Both the position numbers and the translations under genes were made by a program. Below, piece after piece: positions 45,934 to 54,680 of a stretch of 64,000 nucleotides of DNA (the first letter of the stretch is position 1; every line of letters begins with the position of its first letter). This DNA is from AC-32 sp963716865 (lineage in GTDB: Bacteria; Actinomycetota; Thermoleophilia; Gaiellales; Gaiellaceae). The notes beneath the pieces are model-generated. The model was not told the DNA's origin and made no database searches. It worked only from the letters and a program-made list of their open reading frames with translations. The stretch is taken from NCBI GenBank assembly GCA_963716865.1, contig CAVQUF010000003.1, forward strand, positions 62,001 through 126,000, read 5' to 3'.

Positions 45934-46668
45934 ATGAGCCTGCGGGCGGAAGCACTCGGCACGATCTGGCCGGAGCGAGCGAGCCGCGACGGGCCGCTCC
46001 CTCCGCTCCTGCTCCTGCTCACCGTCGTCACCGGGCTCGTGGACGCCGCCAGCTTTCTCAAGCTCGGCCACGTGTTCGTCGCCAACATGACCGGCAACGT
46101 CGTCTTTCTCGGCTTCGCGATCGCCGGCGCGAGCGGGCTCTCGATCGCTGCTTCGCTCGTCGCGTTGGGCTCGTTCCTCCTGGGCGGGCTCGCCGGAGGC
46201 CGAATCGCCCGCCGCTTCCCCGTCCACCGCGGGAGGCTCCTCCACGCGGCACTCGTGACTCAGCTCCTGGCGATTGTCGCCGCCGCGACCATCGCTGCCT
46301 CCGGAGGGGATCCCCTCTCCTCGGCTCGACGATATGCCTTGATCGTGCTCCTGGCCTTCGCGATGGGCGTCCAGAACGCGTCGGTGCGCAGGCTGGCCGT
46401 GCCGGAGCTGACGACGACGGTGTTGACGATGACCCTGACCGGGATCGCGTCCGACTCGGCTCTGGCCGGCGGTGAGGGCTCGAGGATCGGCCGTCGCTCG
46501 CTGGCGGTGGGCTCGATGTTCGTCGGAGCGCTGATCGGCGCTCTGCTCGCCCTCGACGTCGACACCGCCGCTGCGCTCGGTGCGGCGGCAGCGGTTCTTG
46601 CGATCGCCGTCATTGCCGCCTTCCGAGTTACGCGGACAGACGCCGCGTGGGTGCGATACCGTGGCTGA
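45934..46668 (+). CDS. DUF1275 (YoaK) family membrane protein
   Basis: 244 aa with about six hydrophobic helices. LLTVVTGLVDAASFLKLGHVFVANMTGNVVFLGF is the DUF1275 signature. Function unknown; these are putative transporters. It is immediately followed (0 bp gap) by the DksA-like gene. Confidence 0.88.
   Translation: MSLRAEALGTIWPERASRDGPLPPLLLLLTVVTGLVDAASFLKLGHVFVANMTGNVVFLGFAIAGASGLSIAASLVALGSFLLGGLAGGRIARRFPVHRGRLLHAALVTQLLAIVAAATIAASGGDPLSSARRYALIVLLAFAMGVQNASVRRLAVPELTTTVLTMTLTGIASDSALAGGEGSRIGRRSLAVGSMFVGALIGALLALDVDTAAALGAAAAVLAIAVIAAFRVTRTDAAWVRYRG
46657..46662 (+). promoter_or_regulatory. Putative leaderless -10 box for the DksA-like gene
   Basis: TACCGT, 6 nt before ATG 46669, inside the end of the DUF1275 gene; this would let the regulator be made separately. 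Confidence 0.4.
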
Positions 46669-47004
46669 ATGGACGCCGATCGAGCCCGGGAGCTGCTCGC
46701 AGGCGAGCGCAAGCGGATCGAGCGATCGCTCGGCCGCCTGAAGCCCGAAGACGACGGCGAGCCGGCCGACGAGTACGACCCGGCCAACCTCGCCTCCGAT
46801 CTCTACCAGGACGAGCTGGACGAGGGTCTTGCAGACGATCTACGGCAGCAGCTCGCCGCAGTCGAGCGTGCCGAGCAACGGCTGACCGAGGGGACCTACG
46901 GCTACTCGATCGAGAGCGGAGAGCCGATCCCCGACGAGCGCCTCGAGGCTCTGCCGGCCGCCGAGCTGACGGCCGAGGAGGAGCGCGCCCGAGGCAACCG
47001 CTGA
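46669..47004 (+). CDS. TraR/DksA-like protein lacking all zinc-finger cysteines
   Basis: 111 aa. The coiled-coil part (ERKRIERSLGRLK ... DLRQQLAAVERAEQRLTEGTYG) and the GEPIPDERLEALPAAEL segment match DksA/TraR. In the family this region is GTYGxCxxCGEPI ... CxxC; here it is GTYGYSIESGEPI and LTAEE, so all four zinc ligands are replaced by Ser, Ser, Thr and Glu. The acidic DD/DE at the coiled-coil tip cannot be aligned with confidence. It may bind RNA polymerase in a zinc-independent way. Confidence 0.8.
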   Translation: MDADRARELLAGERKRIERSLGRLKPEDDGEPADEYDPANLASDLYQDELDEGLADDLRQQLAAVERAEQRLTEGTYGYSIESGEPIPDERLEALPAAELTAEEERARGNR

Positions 47005-47035
47005 CCGAGAGGCGTCAGCGCCAGAACGAGTCGAG

Positions 47036-47704
47036 TCAGGAACGTATCGCCGCGAAGCTCCCGTGCTCGGGCCGCCTGACGTCGAACACGCCCTCGGCGC
47101 GAGCTCGACCGACGACGGCGGCGTAGCGCGCCAGCCGCTGACCCTGGTAGCGGGCGAGGGCCAGTGCCTGCTCGTCCGGCCCGGTCATCTGGTGTCCGCT
47201 CACGAACGAGGTCCCGTACGGGTTGCCGCCCGCGGCGAACACCTCGTGCACCGTGTAACCCAGCGGAAGCACCACCATGCCCCAGTGGTAGAAGGTGTTG
47301 TTGAGCGCCAGGATCGTCGACTCCTGACCTCCGTGAGTGGTCTGAGAGGAGGTGAAGCTGGTCGCGACCTTGTCGGCGAGCTTGCCCTCCTGCCAGAGCC
47401 TCCCCGCCTGATCGATGAACTGCTTGAGTTGGGCGGCGACGTTGCCGAAGCGGGTGGGCGTTCCGAACGCGATCCCGTCTGCCCACTCGAGGTCGGCGAG
47501 GCTCGCCACGGGCTGCTCGGCAACGATCGATCGGTGGCGGCCCCAGTACTGGTTCTGGGAGATCAACAGCTCCGAGGCGAGCTCTTCCACGTGGCGCAGA
47601 CGGACCTCGGCTCCCGCCTCTTCGGCTCCCTCGGCGACCGCCTTCGCCAGACCGTGCACGTTGCCGGTGGCGCTGTAGTAGACGACGGCTACTCGGGTTT
47701 CCAT
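47036..47704 (-). CDS. wrbA: NAD(P)H:quinone oxidoreductase WrbA
   Basis: 222 aa. Flavodoxin-like: VAVVYYSATGNVHGLAKAVAEG (FMN phosphate loop), GIAFGTPTRFGNVAAQLKQFID and TSSQTTHGGQE. WrbA proteins are FMN-dependent two-electron quinone reductases that limit redox cycling; they are typical stress genes. It is convergent with the DksA-like gene. A PAP2 gene lies upstream on the same strand. Confidence 0.93.
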   Translation of the reverse strand: METRVAVVYYSATGNVHGLAKAVAEGAEEAGAEVRLRHVEELASELLISQNQYWGRHRSIVAEQPVASLADLEWADGIAFGTPTRFGNVAAQLKQFIDQAGRLWQEGKLADKVATSFTSSQTTHGGQESTILALNNTFYHWGMVVLPLGYTVHEVFAAGGNPYGTSFVSGHQMTGPDEQALALARYQGQRLARYAAVVGRARAEGVFDVRRPEHGSFAAIRS

Positions 47705-47734
47705 CTCTCACCTCGCTGGTCGGAGGTCGAATCG

Positions 47735-48514
47735 TTACGGACCGAGGGCAGTCGCGGCGGGGTCGGGCCGGCGCCTGCGCTCGAGCCAGCCGGTGACGGG
47801 CACTGCTACGACCACGAGGGCGACCCCCACCGCGATGTCGAGCCAGAAGTGGTTACCGCTTGCCATCAGCGCGAATGCGACCCAGCCCGGCCAGAGCAAC
47901 CAGATCACCTTGAGCCACAGCGGCCGGACGAGAAGCGCGAGCGCGACGCCGACGATGAGCGCGTCGGCCGCGTGCAGGCTCGGCATCGCCGCGTACGGGT
48001 TCCCGGCGAGCCGAACGACGTCGGTCGCGTGGTTCAGCGGCGAGGACGCCATCGTGTCGACGAAGTCGTCGCCGGGCAGGAGGCGCGGCGGGGCCGTCGG
48101 CACGAGGACGTAGCCGAGCAGCCCGATCGTGTTGGCGACGATCACCGTGTCGCGCACGCGGAGGAAGGCGGGGTAGCGGTAGATATAGATCCAGAAGAGC
48201 GCAACGCCGACCACGGCGAACTGCGAGACCCAGTAGGTCCAGTTGACAGCGTGGAGCAGGAACCCGCCCGCCGCGAGCACCTGCCGCTGGAGCCACGGCT
48301 CGACCAGCGCATGGAGGTCACGCTCGGCGTCGAAGACGGAGCGCGCGTTCGCATCGGCTACGGCCGAACCGCGGTCGGCGAACCCACGCGCGATCTCGTA
48401 GGCGAGCACGAACCCGAACCAGATCACGAGCTGGCGGACGAAGTCCGTGCGGCCCCGTGGGAGGAGCGATGGGTGCTCGGTCTCAGCGCGCGAGCCAGCG
48501 GCCCGTTGCCACAT
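47735..48514 (-). CDS. PAP2-family phosphatase/phosphotransferase, Aur1/inositolphosphotransferase type
   Basis: 259 aa from ATG 48514, about six membrane helices. Motifs AAMPSLHAADAL and SGNHFWLDIAVG correspond to the C2 and C3 phosphatase motifs, in the arrangement seen in inositol-phosphotransferase (Aur1-like) enzymes, with the catalytic His in NHxxxD and SLH. It may act on phosphoinositol or lipid phosphates in the membrane. The start overlaps the end of the next-upstream small gene by 32 bp; a later start is possible. Confidence 0.82.
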   Translation of the reverse strand: MWQRAAGSRAETEHPSLLPRGRTDFVRQLVIWFGFVLAYEIARGFADRGSAVADANARSVFDAERDLHALVEPWLQRQVLAAGGFLLHAVNWTYWVSQFAVVGVALFWIYIYRYPAFLRVRDTVIVANTIGLLGYVLVPTAPPRLLPGDDFVDTMASSPLNHATDVVRLAGNPYAAMPSLHAADALIVGVALALLVRPLWLKVIWLLWPGWVAFALMASGNHFWLDIAVGVALVVVAVPVTGWLERRRRPDPAATALGP

Positions 48515-48716
48515 CGAGGATCGCAAGGTCGCCTCCGTCCGCCTCGCCTTCCTCGAGCAGCGTCCGCAGCGCGCTCTTGGCGGCAGCCGGCGTCTCCGCG
48601 CTCGCGACGAGACGAAGGCGCCCCCCGTCTCGCCCGACACGGCAGATCTCGTAGCGCTCGAACCTGGGCACGCGATGAGCCGCTCCTAGCTGAAGGTGCT
48701 CTTGCTTCGTGGTCAC
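48483..48716 (-). CDS. Small protein of unknown function
   Basis: 77 aa from GTG 48716 (a TTG at 48782 would give 99 aa). ERYEICRVGRDGGRLRLVASAETPAAAKSALRTLLEEGE suggests a small alpha-beta protein. It lies between the phosphoribosyltransferase and PAP2 genes with the same orientation. Coding status is moderately supported. Confidence 0.5.
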   Translation of the reverse strand: MTTKQEHLQLGAAHRVPRFERYEICRVGRDGGRLRLVASAETPAAAKSALRTLLEEGEADGGDLAILDVATGRWLAR

Positions 48717-48782
48717 GTCCTCACGATCGTCCGGCGGGCCCCCGCGGGCATCGGCGAGCGCCCCGATCGCTCGTTCGGCCAA

Positions 48783-49472
48783 CTACCGACGGTCCGGTCG
48801 GCGTTTCGCCGCCTCCCCGAGCAGCCGGAGGACCTCGTCGTCGCCGACCTGCGGAAACCGCTCGTACCAGACGCCGACGGCCGTGAAGTCGGCAAGCGTG
48901 TGCGGGCAGACGAACCGCGACGCCTCGCGCGAGACGAGTGACGCGCTGTCCAGGGCCGCCACCGGCACGGCTGCGACCGTCTCGCGCGCGCCGTGACTCC
49001 GCGCCCACCGCACCGCGGCGATCATCGTCGCCCCGGTCGCGAGCCCGTCGTCGACGAGCACGACGGGCCGGCCGGCCATATCCAGGGGCGGCCACTCCGA
49101 GTGCAGGCGTCGGTCGAGCTCCTCGGCCGCGGAGCGGGCGCGCTCGACGGCCGCGGTCAACTCCTCGTCGGATAGACCGTCGTTCGACCGCACGTAGAGG
49201 CCGTGACCAGGCGTGACGGCTCCGAGCGCGTACTCGGGCTGCCACGGATGCCCGACCTTCCGCACTGCGACGACGTCGAGCGGAGCTTCGAGCACACGTG
49301 CCACCTCCGCCGCGACCTGCATGCCGCCGCGAGCCAGCCCGACGACGATGCAGGCTTCCAGGCCGGTTTCCTCGAGCACCCGCGCCAGCTCGCGTCCCGC
49401 CTCGAAGCGGTCGCGGAAGAGCGGTGCCTCGAGCAGCCAGTCGGGGAAGCGAGGTTCGGTCTCGACGCTCAT
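48783..49472 (-). CDS. Phosphoribosyltransferase-family protein
   Basis: 229 aa. RPVVLVDDGLATGATM is the PRPP-binding loop of type I phosphoribosyltransferases, with VVGLARGGMQVAAEVAR as a second pocket strand. Such stand-alone PRTases in actinobacteria often sit with alpha/beta hydrolases; that hydrolase is here at 50926. Base substrate unknown. It lies 10 bp from the rtcB stop. Confidence 0.88.
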   Translation of the reverse strand: MSVETEPRFPDWLLEAPLFRDRFEAGRELARVLEETGLEACIVVGLARGGMQVAAEVARVLEAPLDVVAVRKVGHPWQPEYALGAVTPGHGLYVRSNDGLSDEELTAAVERARSAAEELDRRLHSEWPPLDMAGRPVVLVDDGLATGATMIAAVRWARSHGARETVAAVPVAALDSASLVSREASRFVCPHTLADFTAVGVWYERFPQVGDDEVLRLLGEAAKRRPDRR

Positions 49473-49481
49473 CGCATCACC

Positions 49482-50936
49482 TCAACCCTTGACGACGCCG
49501 AGCGGACGGAGCTGTGCAACGCGGCGGGCGAGGCCCGCCCGCTCGACCACGCCGACGACGCGCTCCACGTCCTTGTAGGCGAAAGGCGCCTCCTCGGCGA
49601 GGCCCTTATTCGACGGGCAGCGGACGACGATCCCCTGCTCGCCCAGCTCTCGCCGGAGCTGCGCGCCCGTGACCTGCTTGCGCGCGCTGGTGCGGCTGAG
49701 CCGCCTGCCGGCGCCGTGGCAGGTCGTGCCGAACGAGCGCTCCATGGATCCGGGCTCGCCGGCGAGCACGAAGCTCGACGTGCCCATGCTGCCCGGAATG
49801 AAGACAGGCTGCCCGACGCCGCGATAGGCCTCCGGAATCTCGTCCGAGCCGGCGGGGAAGGCACGGGTCGCGCCCTTGCGATGGACGAGCACGGAGCGGC
49901 CGCCGTGCCGCTCGAGCTTGGCGACGTTGTGCGCGACGTCGTAGACCTGCCGCGTTCCCTCGGCGGCGCTCCCGCCGAGCACGCAGCGCACGGACTCGCG
50001 GACGGCGTGCGCCATCGCCTGCCGGTTCGCCCAGGCGAAGTTGGCCGAGGCCGCCATCGCCGTCAGGTACGAGCGGCCCTCCGGCGAGGACTGCGGTGCG
50101 CATGCCAGCTGCCTGTCCGGAAGCGTGATCCCGTAACGCTTCTGCGCGGCGTCCATCCCGTGGACGTAGTCGGTGCAGACCTGGTGTCCCAGCCCGCGCG
50201 AGCCCGAGTGGATCAGAACGGTGAGCTGGCCCTCATTCAGCCCGAAGACCTCGGCTGTGGCCGGATCGAAGATCCGCTCGACACGCTGCAGCTCGACGAA
50301 GTGGTTGCCGGAGCCGACGGTGCCGATCTGCCCGCTCCCGCGGTCGAAGGCGCGCTCGGAGACCGCGTCGGCGTCCGCACCCGGCAGGCAGCCGCCCGAC
50401 TCGGTGTGCTCGACGTCGTCTTCGGTGCCGATGCCAAGCTCGTCGACCAGCATCCGCGGGCCCTGCTCCAGCAGCCGCCGGAGCTCTCCGGTGCCGAGGT
50501 GAAGCTCGCCCTTCCTTCCCGTCCCGGCCGGGATCGCGCGCGAGATCTCGTGCACGAGCCGCTCGCGCCGGTCACCGAGCTCTGGCTCGGAGAGCGGCAG
50601 GGCAAGGAGCCGCACCCCGCAGTTGATGTCGTATCCCACACCGCCGGGCGAGACGACCCCGTCGGGTGCCTCCGTCGCGGCCACACCGCCGACCGGGAAG
50701 CCGTAGCCCTGGTGGATGTCGGGCATGGCCAGCGCGGCCTCCACGATCCCGGGCAGCGTCGCGACGTTCTGCAGCTGCTCGAGGGCGCGATCGGCCAGGA
50801 TCGCCTCCAGGAGCTCCTCGTCGGCGAACACGCGAGCGGGGACGCGCATGTCCGGGCGCGCGTCGGCAGGGATCTCCCAGAGCGTCTCGTCCACCCGCTG
50901 CAATCGGGCCGTCCTCAAACGGGCCTCAGCGATCAT
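49482..50936 (-). CDS. rtcB: RtcB-family RNA ligase
   Basis: 484 aa from ATG 50936. Signatures: MPDIHQGYGFPVGGVAA, DINCGVRLL with the metal-binding Cys, GSGNHFVELQRV with a metal His, CHGAGRRLSR with the guanylylated His, and GVVK near the end. RtcB seals 2',3'-cyclic phosphate and 5'-OH ends in RNA repair with GTP and Mn2+. The partner archease is not in the window. Its ATG overlaps the hydrolase gene by 11 bp on the same strand. Confidence 0.94.
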   Translation of the reverse strand: MIAEARLRTARLQRVDETLWEIPADARPDMRVPARVFADEELLEAILADRALEQLQNVATLPGIVEAALAMPDIHQGYGFPVGGVAATEAPDGVVSPGGVGYDINCGVRLLALPLSEPELGDRRERLVHEISRAIPAGTGRKGELHLGTGELRRLLEQGPRMLVDELGIGTEDDVEHTESGGCLPGADADAVSERAFDRGSGQIGTVGSGNHFVELQRVERIFDPATAEVFGLNEGQLTVLIHSGSRGLGHQVCTDYVHGMDAAQKRYGITLPDRQLACAPQSSPEGRSYLTAMAASANFAWANRQAMAHAVRESVRCVLGGSAAEGTRQVYDVAHNVAKLERHGGRSVLVHRKGATRAFPAGSDEIPEAYRGVGQPVFIPGSMGTSSFVLAGEPGSMERSFGTTCHGAGRRLSRTSARKQVTGAQLRRELGEQGIVVRCPSNKGLAEEAPFAYKDVERVVGVVERAGLARRVAQLRPLGVVKG

Positions 50937-51591
50937 CGCCGGCCTCGGCGAGGTAGCAGACGAACCAGTCACGCGCGAGGCGCGTCACCTCCTCGAGTGC
51001 GCCCGGCTCCTCGAAGAGATGCGTGGCCCCCGGCACGACGCGCAGCTCGGCGTGACCGGACAGCAGCTCGAGCGCCGAGTGGTTGAGCTCGAGAACGGCT
51101 TCGTCCAGGCCGCCGACGATCAGCAGCGTCGGTGCACGAACCCAACCGAGCCGCTCGGCGGCGAGATCGGGGCGGCCACCGCGCGAGACGACAGCTGCCG
51201 CGTGCGGATACTCCGCTGCGGCCCAGAGAGCGGCCGCGGCGCCGGTGCTCGCGCCGAAGTAGCCGACCGGCAGCCCATACAGCTCGGGCTCGGTCTCGAG
51301 CCAGCTCGTCGCCGCGACCAGCCGGGCCCCGAGCAACGAGACGTCGAAGACGTTCCGCCGGTCGAGCTCCTCGTCCGCGGTGAGCAGGTCGAAGAGCAGC
51401 GTCGCCAGCCCGACCTCGTTGAGCCCGGCCGCCACGCATGTATTTCTGGGGCTCGAGCGGCTGCTCCCGCTGCCGTGCGCGAACGCCACCACGCCGACCG
51501 GCTCTGAAGGCACCGCGAGCGTTCCAGGGAGGCGCATGCCCTTGCTCGGGATCGCGACCTCGCGAGAAGCGGTCCACACAATCTCAGACAT
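50926..51591 (-). CDS. Dienelactone hydrolase-like alpha/beta hydrolase
   Basis: 221 aa from ATG 51591 (GGTGAG 9 nt upstream); ATG 51600 is an alternative giving 224 aa. VVAFAHGSGSSRSSPRN is the oxyanion loop; nucleophile GYFGASTGAAA, acid in VGGLDEAV and base His in GATHLFEEP are in order. It forms a minus-strand operon with rtcB and the phosphoribosyltransferase, with which DLH-type hydrolases are sometimes fused or adjacent. Substrate unknown. Confidence 0.88.
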   Translation of the reverse strand: MSEIVWTASREVAIPSKGMRLPGTLAVPSEPVGVVAFAHGSGSSRSSPRNTCVAAGLNEVGLATLLFDLLTADEELDRRNVFDVSLLGARLVAATSWLETEPELYGLPVGYFGASTGAAAALWAAAEYPHAAAVVSRGGRPDLAAERLGWVRAPTLLIVGGLDEAVLELNHSALELLSGHAELRVVPGATHLFEEPGALEEVTRLARDWFVCYLAEAGDDR

Positions 51592-51833
51592 CGTCGTCAT
51601 CTCACCGAGATCGTGCCGCGGCCGATGCCGGATGCCATCAGCGAACGTGCCGATCCTCACTTCGGCCAAACACTGACCGCGAACGCCGAACGCCTGGGCA
51701 CCGTAGTTTCCCCCACCGGCGATCAGCGCCCGGTCCGATGGGCGACGCGCCGGACTCGAGCATCCTGTGGAAGCACCGGGGAAATCGCGCCCGCCGAACC
51801 CAATGCCGCGTGTATACCTGGGAGGCCGTTCCG

Positions 51834-54680
51834 ATGCCGATGAGCATGGCCGCTCGCGCAAAACGCAACCGACGTCTCCCGGCGGGGCTCGACCGACGCT
51901 TCGAAGCGGTTGTCTTCGACTGGGACGGGACCGCCGTCCCTGACCGCAGCGCGGAGGCAGGCAGACTGCGCGAGCTGGTGGAAGAGCTCTGTGCCCTGGG
52001 CTTCGACCTCGGCGTGGTGACCGGCACGCACGTCGAGAACGTCGACGGGCAGCTCCAGGCAAGGCCGAGCGGGCCCGGCCGCCTGTTCCTGTGCGTGAAC
52101 CGCGGCTCGGAGGTCTTCAGGGCCGATACGAAGAGCGGCCTCGAGCTCGTGCAGAGGCGGGAGGCGACCGCCGAGGAGGAGTCCGCCCTCGACGCGGCGG
52201 CTGAAGCGACGGTGCGAACGCTGGCCGATCGAGGGTTGAGGACGGAAGTGGTCTCCCAGCGACTCAACCGGCGCAAGATCGACCTGATCCCCGAGCCCGA
52301 CTGGTCCGATCCGCCGAAGGCTCGCATCTCGGCGCTTCTGCAGGCGGTCGAGGGGCGGCTGCGGGGCGTCGGCCTGAACGGGCTGAGTGAGGCGGTCGAG
52401 CTCGCGGAGCAGGCGGCTCGCGAGGCCGGCCTGTCGGATGCGCGCGTGACCAGCGACGCGAAGCACGTGGAGATCGGCCTGACCGACAAGGCGGACTCGG
52501 CGCGCTGGCTCTTCGGCGAGCTGGCGCGAACGGGAACCGGTGCCGGGCTCGTCCTCGTGGCCGGCGATGAGTTCGGGACGCTCGGCGGTCTGCCGGGCAG
52601 CGACTCGCTGCTGCTCGTCTCCGAGGCGACAAGGGCAACTGCTGTCTCGGTCGGCGCCGAGCCGACCGGAGTCCCGGCCGCGGTGTGTGGGCTCGGCGGC
52701 GGACCGGAGCGCTTCCTCGAGCTGCTAGCCGATCAGCTCGAGCGGCGCCGCCGGGGCGACGTGCCCGAGGTGGACGCCGACCCTGCCTGGACGCTCGAGA
52801 TCGAGGGAATCGACCCTCCGCTGGAGCGCGTGCACGAGTCCATGCTCACGCTCGGAGACGGCCGAATCGGAACTCGCGCCGCACCGCTCCTCGCCCATCC
52901 CGCCGCCGAGCCGGGGGTGCTGATGGCGAACGTCTACTCGGGCGACGGTGCCGAATCCGAGCTCGCGCACGCTCCCGACTGGACGAGGCTGCCCGGTCGA
53001 CTCCCGGAGACGCCCCTGTTGCACCGCCAGCTGGACTTGCGGCGGGGTCTGCTTCGCCACGACGGTCCGCTCGCGGCGCTCCAGCTTTCCTCGCTCCGGC
53101 GCCCGGGCACGGTCGCCCTGCGCGTGCAGGGTGACGCGCGCCGGCTTCCCCGCTCCGGGAATCGGGTCGAGCGCGAATCGGAGATCACGCTCGCGGTCTC
53201 GGACACTCGCGGGGATCATCGGCTCGAGCGGCTGGCGGCGTACGGACTGGACGAGCGCACCGCGCGACGCGCGCTGACGGCCGCGCGGAAGGCGGGCTTC
53301 GAGACCCTCTTCGCCGAGCACCGGCAGGCGTGGACACAACGGTGGGAGACGGCCGACGTGATCATCGAGGGAGAGCCGGAGCTCCAGCGCTCCGTCCGCT
53401 TCGCGCTCTTTCACCTGATGGCGTCCGTGGCCGACGAGGGCGAGGCGGCCGTCGGGGCACGCGGGCTCTCGGGGCCCGGCTACAAGGGGCACGTCTTCTG
53501 GGACAGCGACGTCTTCGTGCTGCCCTTCCTGGCAGCGACCCACCCGACTGCGGCCCGGGCCATGCTCGAGTATCGCGTCCGCCGCCTCGATGCGGCCCGT
53601 GCTGCAGCCGCGCGCGAGGGCCACTCGGGTGCGCGATTTCCGTGGGAGTCCGCCCGCGGCGGGGAGGACGTCACTCCCAGCCACGCGCACCTGGCTACTG
53701 GCGAGCTCGTCCGCATCCGCACCGGGGAGGCGGAGGAGCACATCACGGCCGACGTCGCCTGGTCCGCGTCCTGCTACCTGGACTGGACGGGAGACCGCGA
53801 GTTCGCCGCGGGTCCCGGCCGAGAGCTGCTGACCGAGACAGCCCGGTACTGGGCTTCCCGGGTTCGGTTCTGGGACGGCAGAGCACACCTGTACGGGGTG
53901 ATCGGTCCTGACGAGTACCACCAGCCCGTGGACGACAACGCCTTCACGAACGTCATGGCGCGTTGGAACCTGCGCGCTGCGGCACGGATCGACGGAGAAG
54001 ACGACGCCGAGCGGACCACCTGGCTACGTGTGGCCGACGCTCTCGTCGACGGCTACGACCCGATGAGCGGCCTCTATGAGCAGTTCGCCGGCTTCTCGCG
54101 GCTCGAGCCACTGGTCATCGCCGACATCGCCCCTCGCCGCCCGATCGCTGCCGACCTGTTGCTCGGTCGGGAGCGAACTGCGGCTGCGCAGGTCCTGAAG
54201 CAGGCCGACGTTCTCATGCTCCATCACCTCGTCCCGGACGAGGTCGCCCCGGGCTCTCTGCTGACCAATCTCGACTTCTACGAGCCGCGGACGGCGCACG
54301 GCAGTTCCCTCTCGCCTGCTGTTCATGCCTCGCTCCTCGCCCGCGCTGGCCGCTTCCGCGAGGCCCTCGCGGCACTGCGGATCGCAGCGCACGTCGACCT
54401 CGACGATCTGACCCGCAGCACGGCCAGCGGCGTGCATCTCGCGACGATGGGCGGCGTGTGGCAGGCCCTCGTCTTCGGCTTCGCCGGGGTGAGGCCTCGT
54501 GGAAACGCCCTCGTCGTCGATCCCCGTCTACCCCCCGAGTGGGGAGCGATCGAGCTTCGCCTGCGCTTTCGGGGCTCGCCACTTCGACTCCGCATCGACC
54601 GCGGCGGTGTCGAGCTCGACGCTGCGTCAGAGCTCGACCTCCAGCGCCGCGAGAACCTCTGGGAGGTGGTGTTCAGATGA
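51834..54680 (+). CDS. HAD trehalose-phosphatase-like plus GH65 fusion (OtsB1-like)
   Basis: 948 aa from ATG 51834, with GGGAGG 8 nt upstream. N-terminal HAD domain (1-290): AVVFDWDGTAVPD nucleophile and VLVAGDEFGT at the end. The C-terminal (alpha/alpha)6 GH65 domain (about 320-948) has FWDSDVFVLPFLAATHP and GVIGPDEYH with the general acid Glu (about 695). GH65 enzymes phosphorolyse or hydrolyse trehalose or maltose; the mycobacterial OtsB1 has a similar fusion. It suggests disaccharide turnover. The stop overlaps the downstream universal stress gene (ATGA). Confidence 0.9.
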   Translation: MPMSMAARAKRNRRLPAGLDRRFEAVVFDWDGTAVPDRSAEAGRLRELVEELCALGFDLGVVTGTHVENVDGQLQARPSGPGRLFLCVNRGSEVFRADTKSGLELVQRREATAEEESALDAAAEATVRTLADRGLRTEVVSQRLNRRKIDLIPEPDWSDPPKARISALLQAVEGRLRGVGLNGLSEAVELAEQAAREAGLSDARVTSDAKHVEIGLTDKADSARWLFGELARTGTGAGLVLVAGDEFGTLGGLPGSDSLLLVSEATRATAVSVGAEPTGVPAAVCGLGGGPERFLELLADQLERRRRGDVPEVDADPAWTLEIEGIDPPLERVHESMLTLGDGRIGTRAAPLLAHPAAEPGVLMANVYSGDGAESELAHAPDWTRLPGRLPETPLLHRQLDLRRGLLRHDGPLAALQLSSLRRPGTVALRVQGDARRLPRSGNRVERESEITLAVSDTRGDHRLERLAAYGLDERTARRALTAARKAGFETLFAEHRQAWTQRWETADVIIEGEPELQRSVRFALFHLMASVADEGEAAVGARGLSGPGYKGHVFWDSDVFVLPFLAATHPTAARAMLEYRVRRLDAARAAAAREGHSGARFPWESARGGEDVTPSHAHLATGELVRIRTGEAEEHITADVAWSASCYLDWTGDREFAAGPGRELLTETARYWASRVRFWDGRAHLYGVIGPDEYHQPVDDNAFTNVMARWNLRAAARIDGEDDAERTTWLRVADALVDGYDPMSGLYEQFAGFSRLEPLVIADIAPRRPIAADLLLGRERTAAAQVLKQADVLMLHHLVPDEVAPGSLLTNLDFYEPRTAHGSSLSPAVHASLLARAGRFREALAALRIAAHVDLDDLTRSTASGVHLATMGGVWQALVFGFAGVRPRGNALVVDPRLPPEWGAIELRLRFRGSPLRLRIDRGGVELDAASELDLQRRENLWEVVFR

